From: Bacteriovorax sp. UBA1852
GTDB lineage: Bacteria; Bdellovibrionota; Bacteriovoracia; Bacteriovoracales; Bacteriovoracaceae
Length of the DNA: 57,485 bases
Direction of reading: 5' to 3'
Assembly: GCA_002338505.1 (NCBI GenBank)
Contig: DDIK01000173.1
Span: 1 to 57,485 of the forward strand
Under the pieces are notes generated by a model. That model made no database searches and had not been told where the DNA came from. It was given only the letters and a program-made list of their open reading frames with translations. This document shows, one piece after another, positions 7,899-16,068 of this stretch; position 1 is the first letter of the stretch; the number at the start of each line of letters is the position of its first letter. Both the position numbers and the translations under genes were made by a program.

Positions 7899-9251
7899 TT
7901 ATCGTTGTATTAACGCTTGAATGTGGGCTGCATAAGACCAAGTTAAGTCTCTCGCTCCCATCATATATCCATTATTTCGATTCATTTGCTCATCCATGTG
8001 CCCGAAATCACCTGCATGGTAGTCAGCTCTTCTAAAGAATGAGTCTGCCTTGGTATTTAAAATCTTGATGAATTGTGGAGCTAGTACAGCATTTGAAGAT
8101 CCCTTCAAGGTTCTGCATTCCTTTAAATTCAAGGTCTTACAGTAATACCCTACATGAAGACCTGCTTTTCCACTCTTAACTTCTTTTGCCAGTCTTAAGT
8201 AGTACTCGGCCATGGCAAAAGTCGTTAAAAACCAAGGATTCCCTAAACGGTCAGTTCTATAGCCGTCATATGAATCCTCTGGGTAACGGCCTATTGCGGT
8301 TCCAAGGTTATCATTAGTATTTTGATTAATTGTATAGATTCGATTAAAAGACTCTTCAATTTTAGCAGCTGTCTTCATCACCCTCCAGTCACTTGGAGAA
8401 AAGAATGTGTCACCATTATCACCATGATGAACTCCAAGGATGACAGAGATATCAAGTTGCGATTTCCAAACCCCTCTTGTTTGATCAAGAGTCGATTCAA
8501 TATAGCCTTTCTTTGGATTCCAAAATTTATTAATCAACTTCTCAACTTCATTTGCCTTTGCTTCATAGTATTCAGCTGCATAAGGATCATTAAGTCTTCT
8601 CGCTAACTTTGCTCCACTTAAGAGTGCTCTTCTTTGTCCCATTGCTGTTGAGAAGTGTAACCCCTTCACTTCTTCCCAGTAATCAAAACCTTGAGCATCA
8701 TAGTGAAGAGCTACATATTCAAGATCCATTTTAATTGGCGAGATCGCTGGAAGAATTGGAGTATAGAGATTATCCATGACCCAATCTTCTTGCCCTTGAT
8801 CTATTAGGTAATTTGCAAACTTTATTAAAGTGACTGCTCTAAGAGCTGGTCCATCATGTTGAGGTCTTCCCCATGGTCCTGTGAATGGTGCTCCATCAAC
8901 ATGATACTTTGGCTCCCCTAAGCTCCAAAAGCCAGAAGCTTCTTGGTTCTCCTTCACTCTTTGAGCAAATTCGTACATGAGTCCTTCGAGTCTGGCTTTA
9001 CGAATATCGTTTTGCTCTCTTTCCATGACATCGAATATAGTGCTCATCACAAGACCTGCGTCTCTTACCCAGTGATAAAAATAATCCGGCTCAGACTTCG
9101 ATGGAGAGGCAACAACGACACCTGGTACAGTTCCTTCCGGATGAATATTTTTTAATAAGAGATTTAAACTTCTTTCATAACTAATTTTCTTTGCTACTGC
9201 ATTTCCCATGAAAGACGTAACAATTAATAGAGAAAATAAAAATGTTTTCAT
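7899..9251 (-). CDS. Secreted glucoamylase (GH15)
   Basis: A 450-aa protein with a signal peptide (residues 1-20, ending NAVAKK). GH15 signatures run in order: PDYFYHWVRDAGLVMS, the first catalytic glutamate in YWEEVKGLHFSTAMGQR, and the C-terminal GHMDEQMNRNNGYMMGARDL then TWSYAA, which holds the catalytic base. The family releases glucose from the non-reducing ends of alpha-glucans. The start codon overlaps the stop of ptsI by 4 nt (ATGA), so it is the last gene of the PTS operon. That arrangement directly links extracytoplasmic glucan breakdown to glucose uptake. Confidence 0.9.
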   Translation of the reverse strand: MKTFLFSLLIVTSFMGNAVAKKISYERSLNLLLKNIHPEGTVPGVVVASPSKSEPDYFYHWVRDAGLVMSTIFDVMEREQNDIRKARLEGLMYEFAQRVKENQEASGFWSLGEPKYHVDGAPFTGPWGRPQHDGPALRAVTLIKFANYLIDQGQEDWVMDNLYTPILPAISPIKMDLEYVALHYDAQGFDYWEEVKGLHFSTAMGQRRALLSGAKLARRLNDPYAAEYYEAKANEVEKLINKFWNPKKGYIESTLDQTRGVWKSQLDISVILGVHHGDNGDTFFSPSDWRVMKTAAKIEESFNRIYTINQNTNDNLGTAIGRYPEDSYDGYRTDRLGNPWFLTTFAMAEYYLRLAKEVKSGKAGLHVGYYCKTLNLKECRTLKGSSNAVLAPQFIKILNTKADSFFRRADYHAGDFGHMDEQMNRNNGYMMGARDLTWSYAAHIQALIQR

Positions 9252-10969
9252 ATCAATTCCTTATATTTTTTAAGTTCTTTGATTATTTCTTTTGAGCTTC
9301 CCATTTTCATCACCTGAGAAAGTAAGTTCTTACATGAATCAGTTGAAAGCTTAGATATTAATTTTCTTGTAGGTAGGACATGCATTGGACTCATGCTTAG
9401 TTCATCAAAGCCCATTGCAATAAAGAGTGGGACGAGTAACTCATCATGTGCCATTGATCCACACATCGCAAGTTTTACTTTATTCTCACTTGCCGCTTTT
9501 GAAACAATTTCAATTAGTCTTAAGAGCCCTGGATTAAAAGGATCATAGAGATGACTGATTTTCTCATTCATTCTATCAACGGCACATGTATACTGAGTCA
9601 GATCATTCGTTCCGATACTAAAGAAATCAACATGCTTTGCGAAGATATCACTTAAGAGCGCACTTGAAGGAATCTCAATCATCATTCCAATAGAAATATT
9701 ATCTCGAATTTTCTTACCCTCTGAAATTAATTCGTTCTGGGCTTCGCTCAAAACACTCTTTGCCTCAAGAAGTTCTTCTAAGTTTGATATCATTGGAAAC
9801 ATAATTCCAATTGGGCCGATCTCACTTGTTCTAAGAATAGCTCTAAGCTGAGACTTAAAAAGCTCTTTATTATCAAGACATATTCTAATCGCTCTATAAC
9901 CTAGAAATGGATTTTCTTCATGAGCGATATTAAGATATGGAAGCTTCTTATCTCCTCCAATATCTAGAGTACGAAATATACATTCTTTACCATTTAATCT
10001 CTGCACTATTTTTGAATAGACTTGGTACTGCTCTTCCTCTGTTGGAGTTTGCTCTCTGTCCATGAACAAAAACTCTGTCCGATAAAGTCCTACAGACTCA
10101 GCATCGTTTCTTTCAAATGAATCGAGATCTTGAAGCTGACCAATATTACCAGCGATTTCTATTTCTTTATTATCCGCTGTCAGAGATTTCATTCCAATGA
10201 ACTTTTCTAGCTCAACTTTATGCGAGTTCAACTGTTCTTTTCTTTGCTTGAATTGGTCGAGGATCTCCTTACTAGGATTGATATAAACCTTCCCCTCTTC
10301 GCCATCAAAAACAATAAGATCATCTTCTTTAACAATATCAGTTATATTAGATACACCTACAACAGCAGGGATTTCCATAGTTCTTGCCATAATAGCTGAA
10401 TGAGAAGTACGTCCACCAATATTGGTGAGAAAACCAAGAACAGAGTCCTTATTCATGGTCGCTGTCTCTGATGGAGTAAGATCATGGGCCACAAGAATAA
10501 TTTCTTCTTCTAATAAAGAAAGATCCATATTCTTCATACCTAGAAGGTGTCTTTTTACTCTATTAAAAACATCTTTAATATCTGAGGCCCTCTCCTTCAT
10601 ATATTCGTCATCCATCGCCTCAAATATATTTATGAAGTTCTGAGTTACCTGTTCAAGTGCCCATTCAGGAGAGACGCGATCAGCACTCATCATTGACTTT
10701 ACTTGAGAGAGAATCTCTGGATCTTCTAAAAGAAGAACGTGTGCATCGAATATCTGCGCTTTTTCTTCACCAAGTTTTTCAAGAGTTTTATTTCTTATAT
10801 CAAGTATCTCTTTCTTTGATTTTAGAATTGCTTCTTTAAGCCTTTCAACTTCGATGTCAAAGCTTGCAATTTCACGCTTCTCAATTTGAAGGTTGAGACT
10901 ATTGTCATAAAGAAAGGCTCTACCAATCGCAATTCCGGGTGAAGCGGAAATACCTTTATAAGTCATCAT
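9248..10969 (-). CDS. ptsI: PTS enzyme I (phosphoenolpyruvate-protein phosphotransferase)
   Basis: A 573-aa protein, normal length for EI. It transfers phosphate from phosphoenolpyruvate to HPr in the cytoplasm. The phospho-histidine is in GGRTSHSAIMAR (about residue 190). The PEP-binding barrel shows GLYRTEFLFMDR, FRTLDIGGDK, ENPFLGYRAIR, FSIGTNDLTQY and MCGSMAHD. The first two codons are both ATG; either could start, and GAGAGATCTG precedes them. It lies 9 nt after ptsH and overlaps the glucoamylase gene by 4 nt. Confidence 0.95.
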   Translation of the reverse strand: MMTYKGISASPGIAIGRAFLYDNSLNLQIEKREIASFDIEVERLKEAILKSKKEILDIRNKTLEKLGEEKAQIFDAHVLLLEDPEILSQVKSMMSADRVSPEWALEQVTQNFINIFEAMDDEYMKERASDIKDVFNRVKRHLLGMKNMDLSLLEEEIILVAHDLTPSETATMNKDSVLGFLTNIGGRTSHSAIMARTMEIPAVVGVSNITDIVKEDDLIVFDGEEGKVYINPSKEILDQFKQRKEQLNSHKVELEKFIGMKSLTADNKEIEIAGNIGQLQDLDSFERNDAESVGLYRTEFLFMDREQTPTEEEQYQVYSKIVQRLNGKECIFRTLDIGGDKKLPYLNIAHEENPFLGYRAIRICLDNKELFKSQLRAILRTSEIGPIGIMFPMISNLEELLEAKSVLSEAQNELISEGKKIRDNISIGMMIEIPSSALLSDIFAKHVDFFSIGTNDLTQYTCAVDRMNEKISHLYDPFNPGLLRLIEIVSKAASENKVKLAMCGSMAHDELLVPLFIAMGFDELSMSPMHVLPTRKLISKLSTDSCKNLLSQVMKMGSSKEIIKELKKYKELI

Positions 10970-10978
10970 CAGATCTCT

Positions 10979-11242
10979 CTAGTGAAGGTTAAATTTATTA
11001 TTTATAAGCGTAGATAAAGTATCGATCGCATTTTGAGCGTCATCACCTTCAGCCTTTAAAGTTATTTCAGAATCTTTCTTAAGGCCAAGTGCCATCAATC
11101 CCATGATCGACTTTGCATTAATTTCATTACCGTTAACAACAACATTGATATTAGATGAAAAAGCATTTGCTTCTTTAACTAAAATTGCTGCTGGTCTTGC
11201 GTGTAGGCCTTCTTCATTTTGAATTTTTAATGTCTTTTCCAT
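10979..11242 (-). CDS. ptsH: Phosphocarrier protein HPr
   Basis: An 87-aa protein. GLHARPAAILV carries the phosphorylated histidine near residue 15. The serine-46 region reads NAKSIMGLMALGL, so a regulatory serine is present. I chose the ATG at 11242 because GGAGAAGAAA stands directly before it and the length then matches the family; an in-frame ATG four codons earlier is less likely. It sits between the EIICBA gene (18-nt gap) and ptsI (9-nt gap). Confidence 0.95.
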   Translation of the reverse strand: MEKTLKIQNEEGLHARPAAILVKEANAFSSNINVVVNGNEINAKSIMGLMALGLKKDSEITLKAEGDDAQNAIDTLSTLINNKFNLH

Positions 11243-11260
11243 TTTCTTCTCCATATCTAT

Positions 11261-13162
11261 CTATTGCATTGTCACAGTCATTAAGTCTTGGTTTTGATTG
11301 ATTTGTCCACTCGCCAAGACCTCTACACTTGCCACATCATGCATATTTGTAATAACAAAAGGAGTGATATCACTCTTTGCTTTTTCTTTAATAAGATTGA
11401 GATCAAATTCAATTAACTTCTCTCCGGCTTTTACTGAATCACCAACTTTAATAAACGCCTTAAAACCTTCCCCCTGCATCTTCACGGTATCAATACCAAC
11501 ATGAAGAAGGACCTCAGAGCCAGTCTTAGTCTTTATACCAATGGCATGGTTTGTATGAAAGAGTTGTGCGACCTCTCCATCAACTGGAGAATAAAGAACT
11601 CCCTCAGTAGGTCTAATCGCAACACCATCGCCTAAGAGCTTATCTGCAAAAGTTGCATCGGGAACATCAGATATATTTATGACCTCACCAATAAGTGGTG
11701 ATTTCATTGTTAAAGCTTTGATATTTTCTTTCATTGCTATCTTTATTTCTTCTTTCAAACTGTCAGACTCAGGACCGAAGATAACTTGCATATTGTGTCC
11801 ACTGACCATCACACCCGAAGATCCCATAGACTTTAAAGCTTCACGATCAACGATATCAACATTATTAAGTTCTAATCGCAGACGAGTAATACATGCATCA
11901 AGGTGAGTGATGTTTTCTTTTCCACCAAGTGCAACAAGTACTGCTCGTGCTTTATCAGTCGAGCTACTAAAGCTTTGAGACTCTGTGCTTTCAACTTCAC
12001 GTCCAGGAGTTTTAAAATCAAATAGCTTTATTAACCAATAGAAGGTGGTGAAATAAAGTAGACCAATAATTGGACCAACAATGAGCCAAAGATACATACT
12101 ATTTTTTTGATTAAAATAACCTACACCAAAGTCGATTAAAGAAGCCGAAAATGTATAACCAAGGTGAATATCAAATGCATTTGTCAGTAGTCCTGCGCAA
12201 AAAGCTCCCATCACATGAAAGACATATAATAAAGGTGCCACGAAAATAAATGCAAACTCAATCGGTTCTGTAATCCCTGTAATGATTGAAGTTAATGCTG
12301 CCGTAAGCATTACTCCACCAATGGCCGCACGCTTTTCTTTTGGTGCTCTTAGGTACATAGCAATACAAGCTGCAGGTAGACCAAAGAGCATAATTGGAAA
12401 CTCTGCCGCCATAAAACGACCGGCACTTGAGTCACCAGCGAAATAACGAGCAGACTCACCATTAATAACCTTACCACTTTCTGTTATAAACTCTCCGAAC
12501 TCGTAAAGAAATGGTGGATAGTAAACATGGTGAAGTCCTACTGGAATCAACAGTCTCTTTCCGGCAGCATAGAAGGCAGGCCCTAATTCAGAGCTCATAA
12601 CACTTGTTCCAAAATTATTTATAGCCTCTTGAACAGGAGGCCAAACAAGACCTAGAATTATTCCTGCCAACACAGAAGTAGCCGCAGTCATAATTGGAAC
12701 GAGTCTTTTGCCAGCAAAGAATCCTAAAACAGGATGAAGCTTTGTTTTATAAAATTGTTTATAAAGTACAGCTGAGAGAAGACCTATGATGATCCCACCA
12801 AACACTCCTGTATTTATTGCGAGCTCAAGTTCTCGAACATCTGTCATTACAGCGAGAACATTTGATAAGGTAAAGTAACCAACGACAGAAGCAAGACCTG
12901 CGACTCCAGCGCCACCAGTAAACCCAATGGCCACACCAACAGCAAAAACAACGGGAAGCTGTTCGAAGATTGCAATACCTCCACTAAACATAAATTGGCC
13001 AAGAGTAGTAATTATAAAAGAACTCTCAGAATCTTTAAGAAGTCTGCCAAGAGCTACAAGCAAACCCGCTGCAGGCAAAACTGAAACAGGAGTCATCAAT
13101 GACTTTCCTATTTTTTGTAATAATGAAAAAACGCCACTACCGACACTCTTTGATGAACTCAT
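11261..13162 (-). CDS. PTS EIICBA, glucose/N-acetylglucosamine type
   Basis: A 633-aa fusion of all three sugar-specific domains. EIIC (about 1-380) has LMTPVSVLPAAGLLVALG, GLHHVYYPPFLYEFGEF and TGITEPIEFAFIFVAPLLY. EIIB (about 395-480) has HLDACITRLRLEL with the phospho-cysteine. EIIA (about 490-633) has VLLHVGIDTVKMQGEGF with the phospho-histidine. The order C-B-A matches NagE and PtsG-type permeases, and substrate choice between glucose and GlcNAc cannot be fixed from sequence alone. The glucoamylase in the same operon favours glucose. It is the first gene of the operon. Confidence 0.9.
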   Translation of the reverse strand: MSSSKSVGSGVFSLLQKIGKSLMTPVSVLPAAGLLVALGRLLKDSESSFIITTLGQFMFSGGIAIFEQLPVVFAVGVAIGFTGGAGVAGLASVVGYFTLSNVLAVMTDVRELELAINTGVFGGIIIGLLSAVLYKQFYKTKLHPVLGFFAGKRLVPIMTAATSVLAGIILGLVWPPVQEAINNFGTSVMSSELGPAFYAAGKRLLIPVGLHHVYYPPFLYEFGEFITESGKVINGESARYFAGDSSAGRFMAAEFPIMLFGLPAACIAMYLRAPKEKRAAIGGVMLTAALTSIITGITEPIEFAFIFVAPLLYVFHVMGAFCAGLLTNAFDIHLGYTFSASLIDFGVGYFNQKNSMYLWLIVGPIIGLLYFTTFYWLIKLFDFKTPGREVESTESQSFSSSTDKARAVLVALGGKENITHLDACITRLRLELNNVDIVDREALKSMGSSGVMVSGHNMQVIFGPESDSLKEEIKIAMKENIKALTMKSPLIGEVINISDVPDATFADKLLGDGVAIRPTEGVLYSPVDGEVAQLFHTNHAIGIKTKTGSEVLLHVGIDTVKMQGEGFKAFIKVGDSVKAGEKLIEFDLNLIKEKAKSDITPFVITNMHDVASVEVLASGQINQNQDLMTVTMQ

Positions 13163-13208
13163 CTGAAAAGACTCCTGAGATTTATAATGTTTTGAAACTA
13201 TTATTTAC

Positions 13209-13263
13209 TACCAAATGTTGATCAAAATGGTAAGAAAATAAACTTTTTTGATCTCTATAGAGA
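13209..13263 (-). promoter_or_regulatory. Candidate operators upstream of the PTS operon
   Basis: Two dyads lie between the divergent PTS operon and protease gene: TACCA (13209-13213) with TGGTA (13228-13232) around TTGATCAA, and the 12-bp palindrome TCTCTATAGAGA (13252-13263). On the minus strand a TTGATC/TAATAG pair with a 16-nt spacer overlaps the first dyad. Which regulator binds is unknown. Confidence 0.35.
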
Positions 13264-13317
13264 CAATGATCACTTATTTTCAGACACCTACAGGACTACG
13301 CGTCGCATCCACCCAGA

Positions 13318-13343
13318 GAGTTCATGTAACAATACTTGAACTC
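13318..13343. promoter_or_regulatory. Inverted repeat upstream of the papain-like protease gene
   Basis: Perfect 7-bp arms GAGTTCA (13318-13324) and TGAACTC (13337-13343) with a 12-nt spacer, about 45 nt upstream of the protease start. It could be an operator or an mRNA hairpin. Confidence 0.35.
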
Positions 13344-13388
13344 CCAGCTCGGTTAAAGTAGTGTCCCGTCATATTATGGAGGCATACA

Positions 13389-14483
13389 ATGAAAACAAAA
13401 TTCACAACGCTATTCTTAGCTGTCTTATTATTTTCTTCTCACTCTTATGCAAATGAAGAAGGAGCATTTTTAAGTAGTCCCTTTAAGAATCATAATCACC
13501 CAATCAAAGATGATTTTTCTCAAAAAAGCTTATCAATCAGAAGTAACACTCTTTCTGTTATTAAAAACATGTCACAAGTAAAGAGCCAAGGCTCGAGAGG
13601 AACATGTTCAATTTTTTCTGCCGCTGCAATGGTTGAAGGCCTCCTTGCAATAGCTGGTTTTGCAAATAGCAGTATTGACCTATCTGAAGAGTGGCTTGAG
13701 TATCTTAATATAGCCTCAACAAGAAGCACGACAGATGGCTCATTCACTTCTAGAAACTTTCGTTTGATGAGATCAAATGGAATGGCCTTTGAAACAACGC
13801 TACCTTATGAATCAGAAAACTGGGAAAAAATGGATAACTCACTTGAGCTACAAAGATGCCAAGGACTGGTTTCTTCTGAAAAAACAATGTGTGAACTTGG
13901 ACACTTTAATCCAAATTTTTACAGAATGAGCGACAAGGCAATAAGCCAAAGCGCCGGTGGAGAGAGATTCCTTCAAGCAAAAGAGGAAGCACTCATAAAC
14001 AAAGAAAAGTTTCCAAAGTTCAAAGGCCAGTATTCTATTAATTCTGTTAGTGAAATTAAGTCTAGACTAGAACTTGGTGTCCCTGTTGTTCTTGATATTA
14101 CATTCTTCTACGGAGCTTGGAATCACAGAAAAGCAGATGAGCTTGGAATCGGAAGAGACCTTAATCTATGGGCCAATGGAGTTGTAAGCTATCCTGAGAG
14201 ACAATCTCTTGACTATAAACTCTCTATGGAAAATAGAGCTGGCCACTCAGTCCTACTCGTTGGTTTTGACAATGAAAAAGAAGTGAAGACAACAGTAAAG
14301 ATGAGAGATGGCAGTACAAAGACTTTTACTTATAAAGGTGTTTATTATTTCAAAAACTCTTGGGGAACAAATAGTTTCGGTTCTCAGACAATGATTGAAG
14401 GTGAGTCACACCAAGGTTATGGAGTTATCACTCAGAAATATGCACATGATTATGGATCATTTTATAAATTAGATATGTATTAA
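13389..14483 (+). CDS. Secreted papain-like cysteine protease (C1A)
   Basis: A 364-aa protein with a signal peptide (residues 1-21, ...SSHSYAN) and a strong GGAGG ribosome binding site. The C1 triad is clear: the nucleophile Cys73 in SQGSRGTCSIFSAAA (glutamine of the oxyanion hole just before), histidine in AGHSVLLVGFDNE, and asparagine in YYFKNSWGTNSFG. No long propeptide is present: only about 50 residues separate the signal and the active site. In a predatory lifestyle such an exported protease could digest prey protein, which is inference. An intrinsic terminator follows. Confidence 0.88.
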   Translation: MKTKFTTLFLAVLLFSSHSYANEEGAFLSSPFKNHNHPIKDDFSQKSLSIRSNTLSVIKNMSQVKSQGSRGTCSIFSAAAMVEGLLAIAGFANSSIDLSEEWLEYLNIASTRSTTDGSFTSRNFRLMRSNGMAFETTLPYESENWEKMDNSLELQRCQGLVSSEKTMCELGHFNPNFYRMSDKAISQSAGGERFLQAKEEALINKEKFPKFKGQYSINSVSEIKSRLELGVPVVLDITFFYGAWNHRKADELGIGRDLNLWANGVVSYPERQSLDYKLSMENRAGHSVLLVGFDNEKEVKTTVKMRDGSTKTFTYKGVYYFKNSWGTNSFGSQTMIEGESHQGYGVITQKYAHDYGSFYKLDMY

Positions 14484-14487
14484 AACT

Positions 14488-14511
14488 AAGGCTTCGAAAG
14501 AAGCCTTTTTT
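14488..14511 (+). terminator. Intrinsic terminator after the papain-like protease gene
   Basis: A perfect 8-bp stem AAGGCTTC/GAAGCCTT with a GAAA tetraloop followed by a T-run (14506-14511). Its end touches the stop codon of the convergent phnA-like gene. Confidence 0.9.
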
Positions 14512-15070
14512 ATGACTTCTTTAGAAACTCAACCTTGAGTACGATCATCTGACCACCAACTCGGCCCTCAATATATCCAGGATCATCAGTTAATCTTATT
14601 CCTGTGACCTTAGTACCTCTTTTCGCTGTAAAACCGCCACCTTTAACATCGAGATCCTTAATAAGTGTGACACTATCTCCAGCAAAGAGTTGACTACCGT
14701 TACTATCTAGAACTTTAAGTTTTGATGCAATTCCCCTCTTGGCCCAATTGAGAGTATCTTCTTCAAGATACATTTGTTCTTTAAGCTCATTTGCCCACGA
14801 CTCTGAACCAATCATATCAAGTATTCGATACGAGAGAACTTGTACTGCCTTATGCTCGCTCCACATACTTTCGTTTAGACAGCGCCAATGATTAAAGTTG
14901 TGCTCTTCACTCATGATATCACTATGACATGTTTTGCAAATCAAAGCATGATTTTCAACGCTTGCATCTTCAAGGCTTTCGGCGACTTCAAACTCCATCA
15001 GGTCATTAGTTGCTGCGCATAGTTCGCATTTATTACTTGAGCGTTTTTCAAGTGCAGTCAAAATACTCAT
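14510..15070 (-). CDS. PhnA/YjdM family zinc-ribbon protein
   Basis: A 186-aa protein. An N-terminal zinc ribbon (CELCAA near residue 15, and CKTCHSD) is followed by the C-terminal PhnA domain: GDSVTLIKDLDVKGGGFTAK, then RGTKVTGIRL and GYIEGRVGGQMIVLK. The family's biological role is unsettled despite the old link to alkylphosphonate use. I placed the start at MSILTALEKRSS because AGGAAA precedes it and it matches the family N-terminus; an in-frame ATG 13 codons upstream lacks support. Confidence 0.85.
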   Translation of the reverse strand: MSILTALEKRSSNKCELCAATNDLMEFEVAESLEDASVENHALICKTCHSDIMSEEHNFNHWRCLNESMWSEHKAVQVLSYRILDMIGSESWANELKEQMYLEEDTLNWAKRGIASKLKVLDSNGSQLFAGDSVTLIKDLDVKGGGFTAKRGTKVTGIRLTDDPGYIEGRVGGQMIVLKVEFLKKS

Positions 15071-15172
15071 AAGATTTCCTAGGTTTTCTGTTATGTAATT
15101 AAAGAACATAATAGTTCTGATAATTCTATCAGTAAACCCGACAGTTTTCCTTCATGACATTTGTGGCACAAA

Positions 15173-15204
15173 GGTAAATTTTGCCTACGGTAAAAATTTG
15201 CCTA
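15173..15204. repeat. Tandem GGTAAA-rich 15-16 bp repeat
   Basis: GGTAAATTTTGCCTA (15173-15187) and GGTAAAAATTTGCCTA (15189-15204) are near-identical direct repeats, each with partial internal symmetry (GG-AAA-TTT-CC). They lie 43-74 nt upstream of the secreted protein start at 15247, so they may be paired regulator sites. Confidence 0.4.
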
Positions 15205-15246
15205 TCCGATATGAGTTCTATCAAAGCATTTATGCATGGAGGGACA

Positions 15247-16068
15247 ATGAAGAGATCATGGTTTAGATCAAAGTCTATATTTTTAGTCAGTTTATTATCA
15301 ACTTTTGCTATCGCAAATGAATCTCTACCTAAGGGATATATACAAGAACTTAATGCGAGATATGACTCCCCCTCAGGTCTTGCATCTGCGAGTAAAGTAC
15401 AAATTGAAGATTTTGGTGATTACACGAATCCCAAGATGGAAGTCGAAAATTATAATGGACTCCTTGTTTTTCTATTTGAGGATAAACAATTTGAACTCGA
15501 TATTTCTATGCTAGGAATCACTGATGCTGAGCAAATTGATGTTGCTGATCTCAATTTTACAAATAATGATGTCGAAATTGATCTCTCGGTTGAGGGCGCT
15601 GACGCTTTTGATCCTACATTTAGAACGAACGTCAGGGATGCTAAGTTCAACTGCTTAAGAGAAAGTCAATATGAGGATATAAAAGATGATCTCTTAAGTG
15701 CCTGTCTTTCAAATTCAGACATTACACTTAATCAGGCATACTTTAAGTCCGAGACAAGTGAGTTCTACTCTGTTCTAAATAATGAAGAGATTCTAGGTGA
15801 TGCTTTTGATCTAGAAGATTTAGTTATTAGAATCAATGAAGGTGAGCTTAAGGCCCAGTTTAAGAGTAGTCTCTCTAAAGGCGTCAAAATAAAAATAGAA
15901 GCTGAAACAAGTTATGATATTCAAAACAAAAGAGTTGTCGTAAATCTCAAAAAAGCAAAAGCTAGCTTCTTTAATATTAAAGGTACTATCTTTAAAGAAC
16001 TTGAGTCGATGCAAGTAGAAGGACTAGAAGTTGATCGTCCTTATATTTATTTTTCTTTTGAAGAATAA
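15247..16068 (+). CDS. Secreted hypothetical protein
   Basis: A 273-aa protein with a signal peptide (MKRSWFRSKS then IFLVSLLSTFAIAN). I chose the ATG at 15247 because GGAGGGACA directly precedes it; an upstream in-frame TTG would add 22 residues before the signal. The mature protein is acidic and predicted to be beta-rich, with two cysteines (NCLRES and SACLSN). It has no recognisable family. It ends immediately before the convergent asnB stop codon, with no gap. Confidence 0.6.
   Translation: MKRSWFRSKSIFLVSLLSTFAIANESLPKGYIQELNARYDSPSGLASASKVQIEDFGDYTNPKMEVENYNGLLVFLFEDKQFELDISMLGITDAEQIDVADLNFTNNDVEIDLSVEGADAFDPTFRTNVRDAKFNCLRESQYEDIKDDLLSACLSNSDITLNQAYFKSETSEFYSVLNNEEILGDAFDLEDLVIRINEGELKAQFKSSLSKGVKIKIEAETSYDIQNKRVVVNLKKAKASFFNIKGTIFKELESMQVEGLEVDRPYIYFSFEE

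Noticed and set aside
15186..15212. Sigma-28 promoter ending in TCCGATAT before the secreted protein at 15247
   Set aside because: At the required 15-nt spacing the -35 is TACG instead of TAAA, and the nearby TAAA is at the wrong distance.
15181..15246. A longer N-terminus for the secreted protein starting at TTG 15181
   Set aside because: It would place 22 extra residues before a normal signal peptide, and the ATG at 15247 has a near-perfect ribosome binding site.
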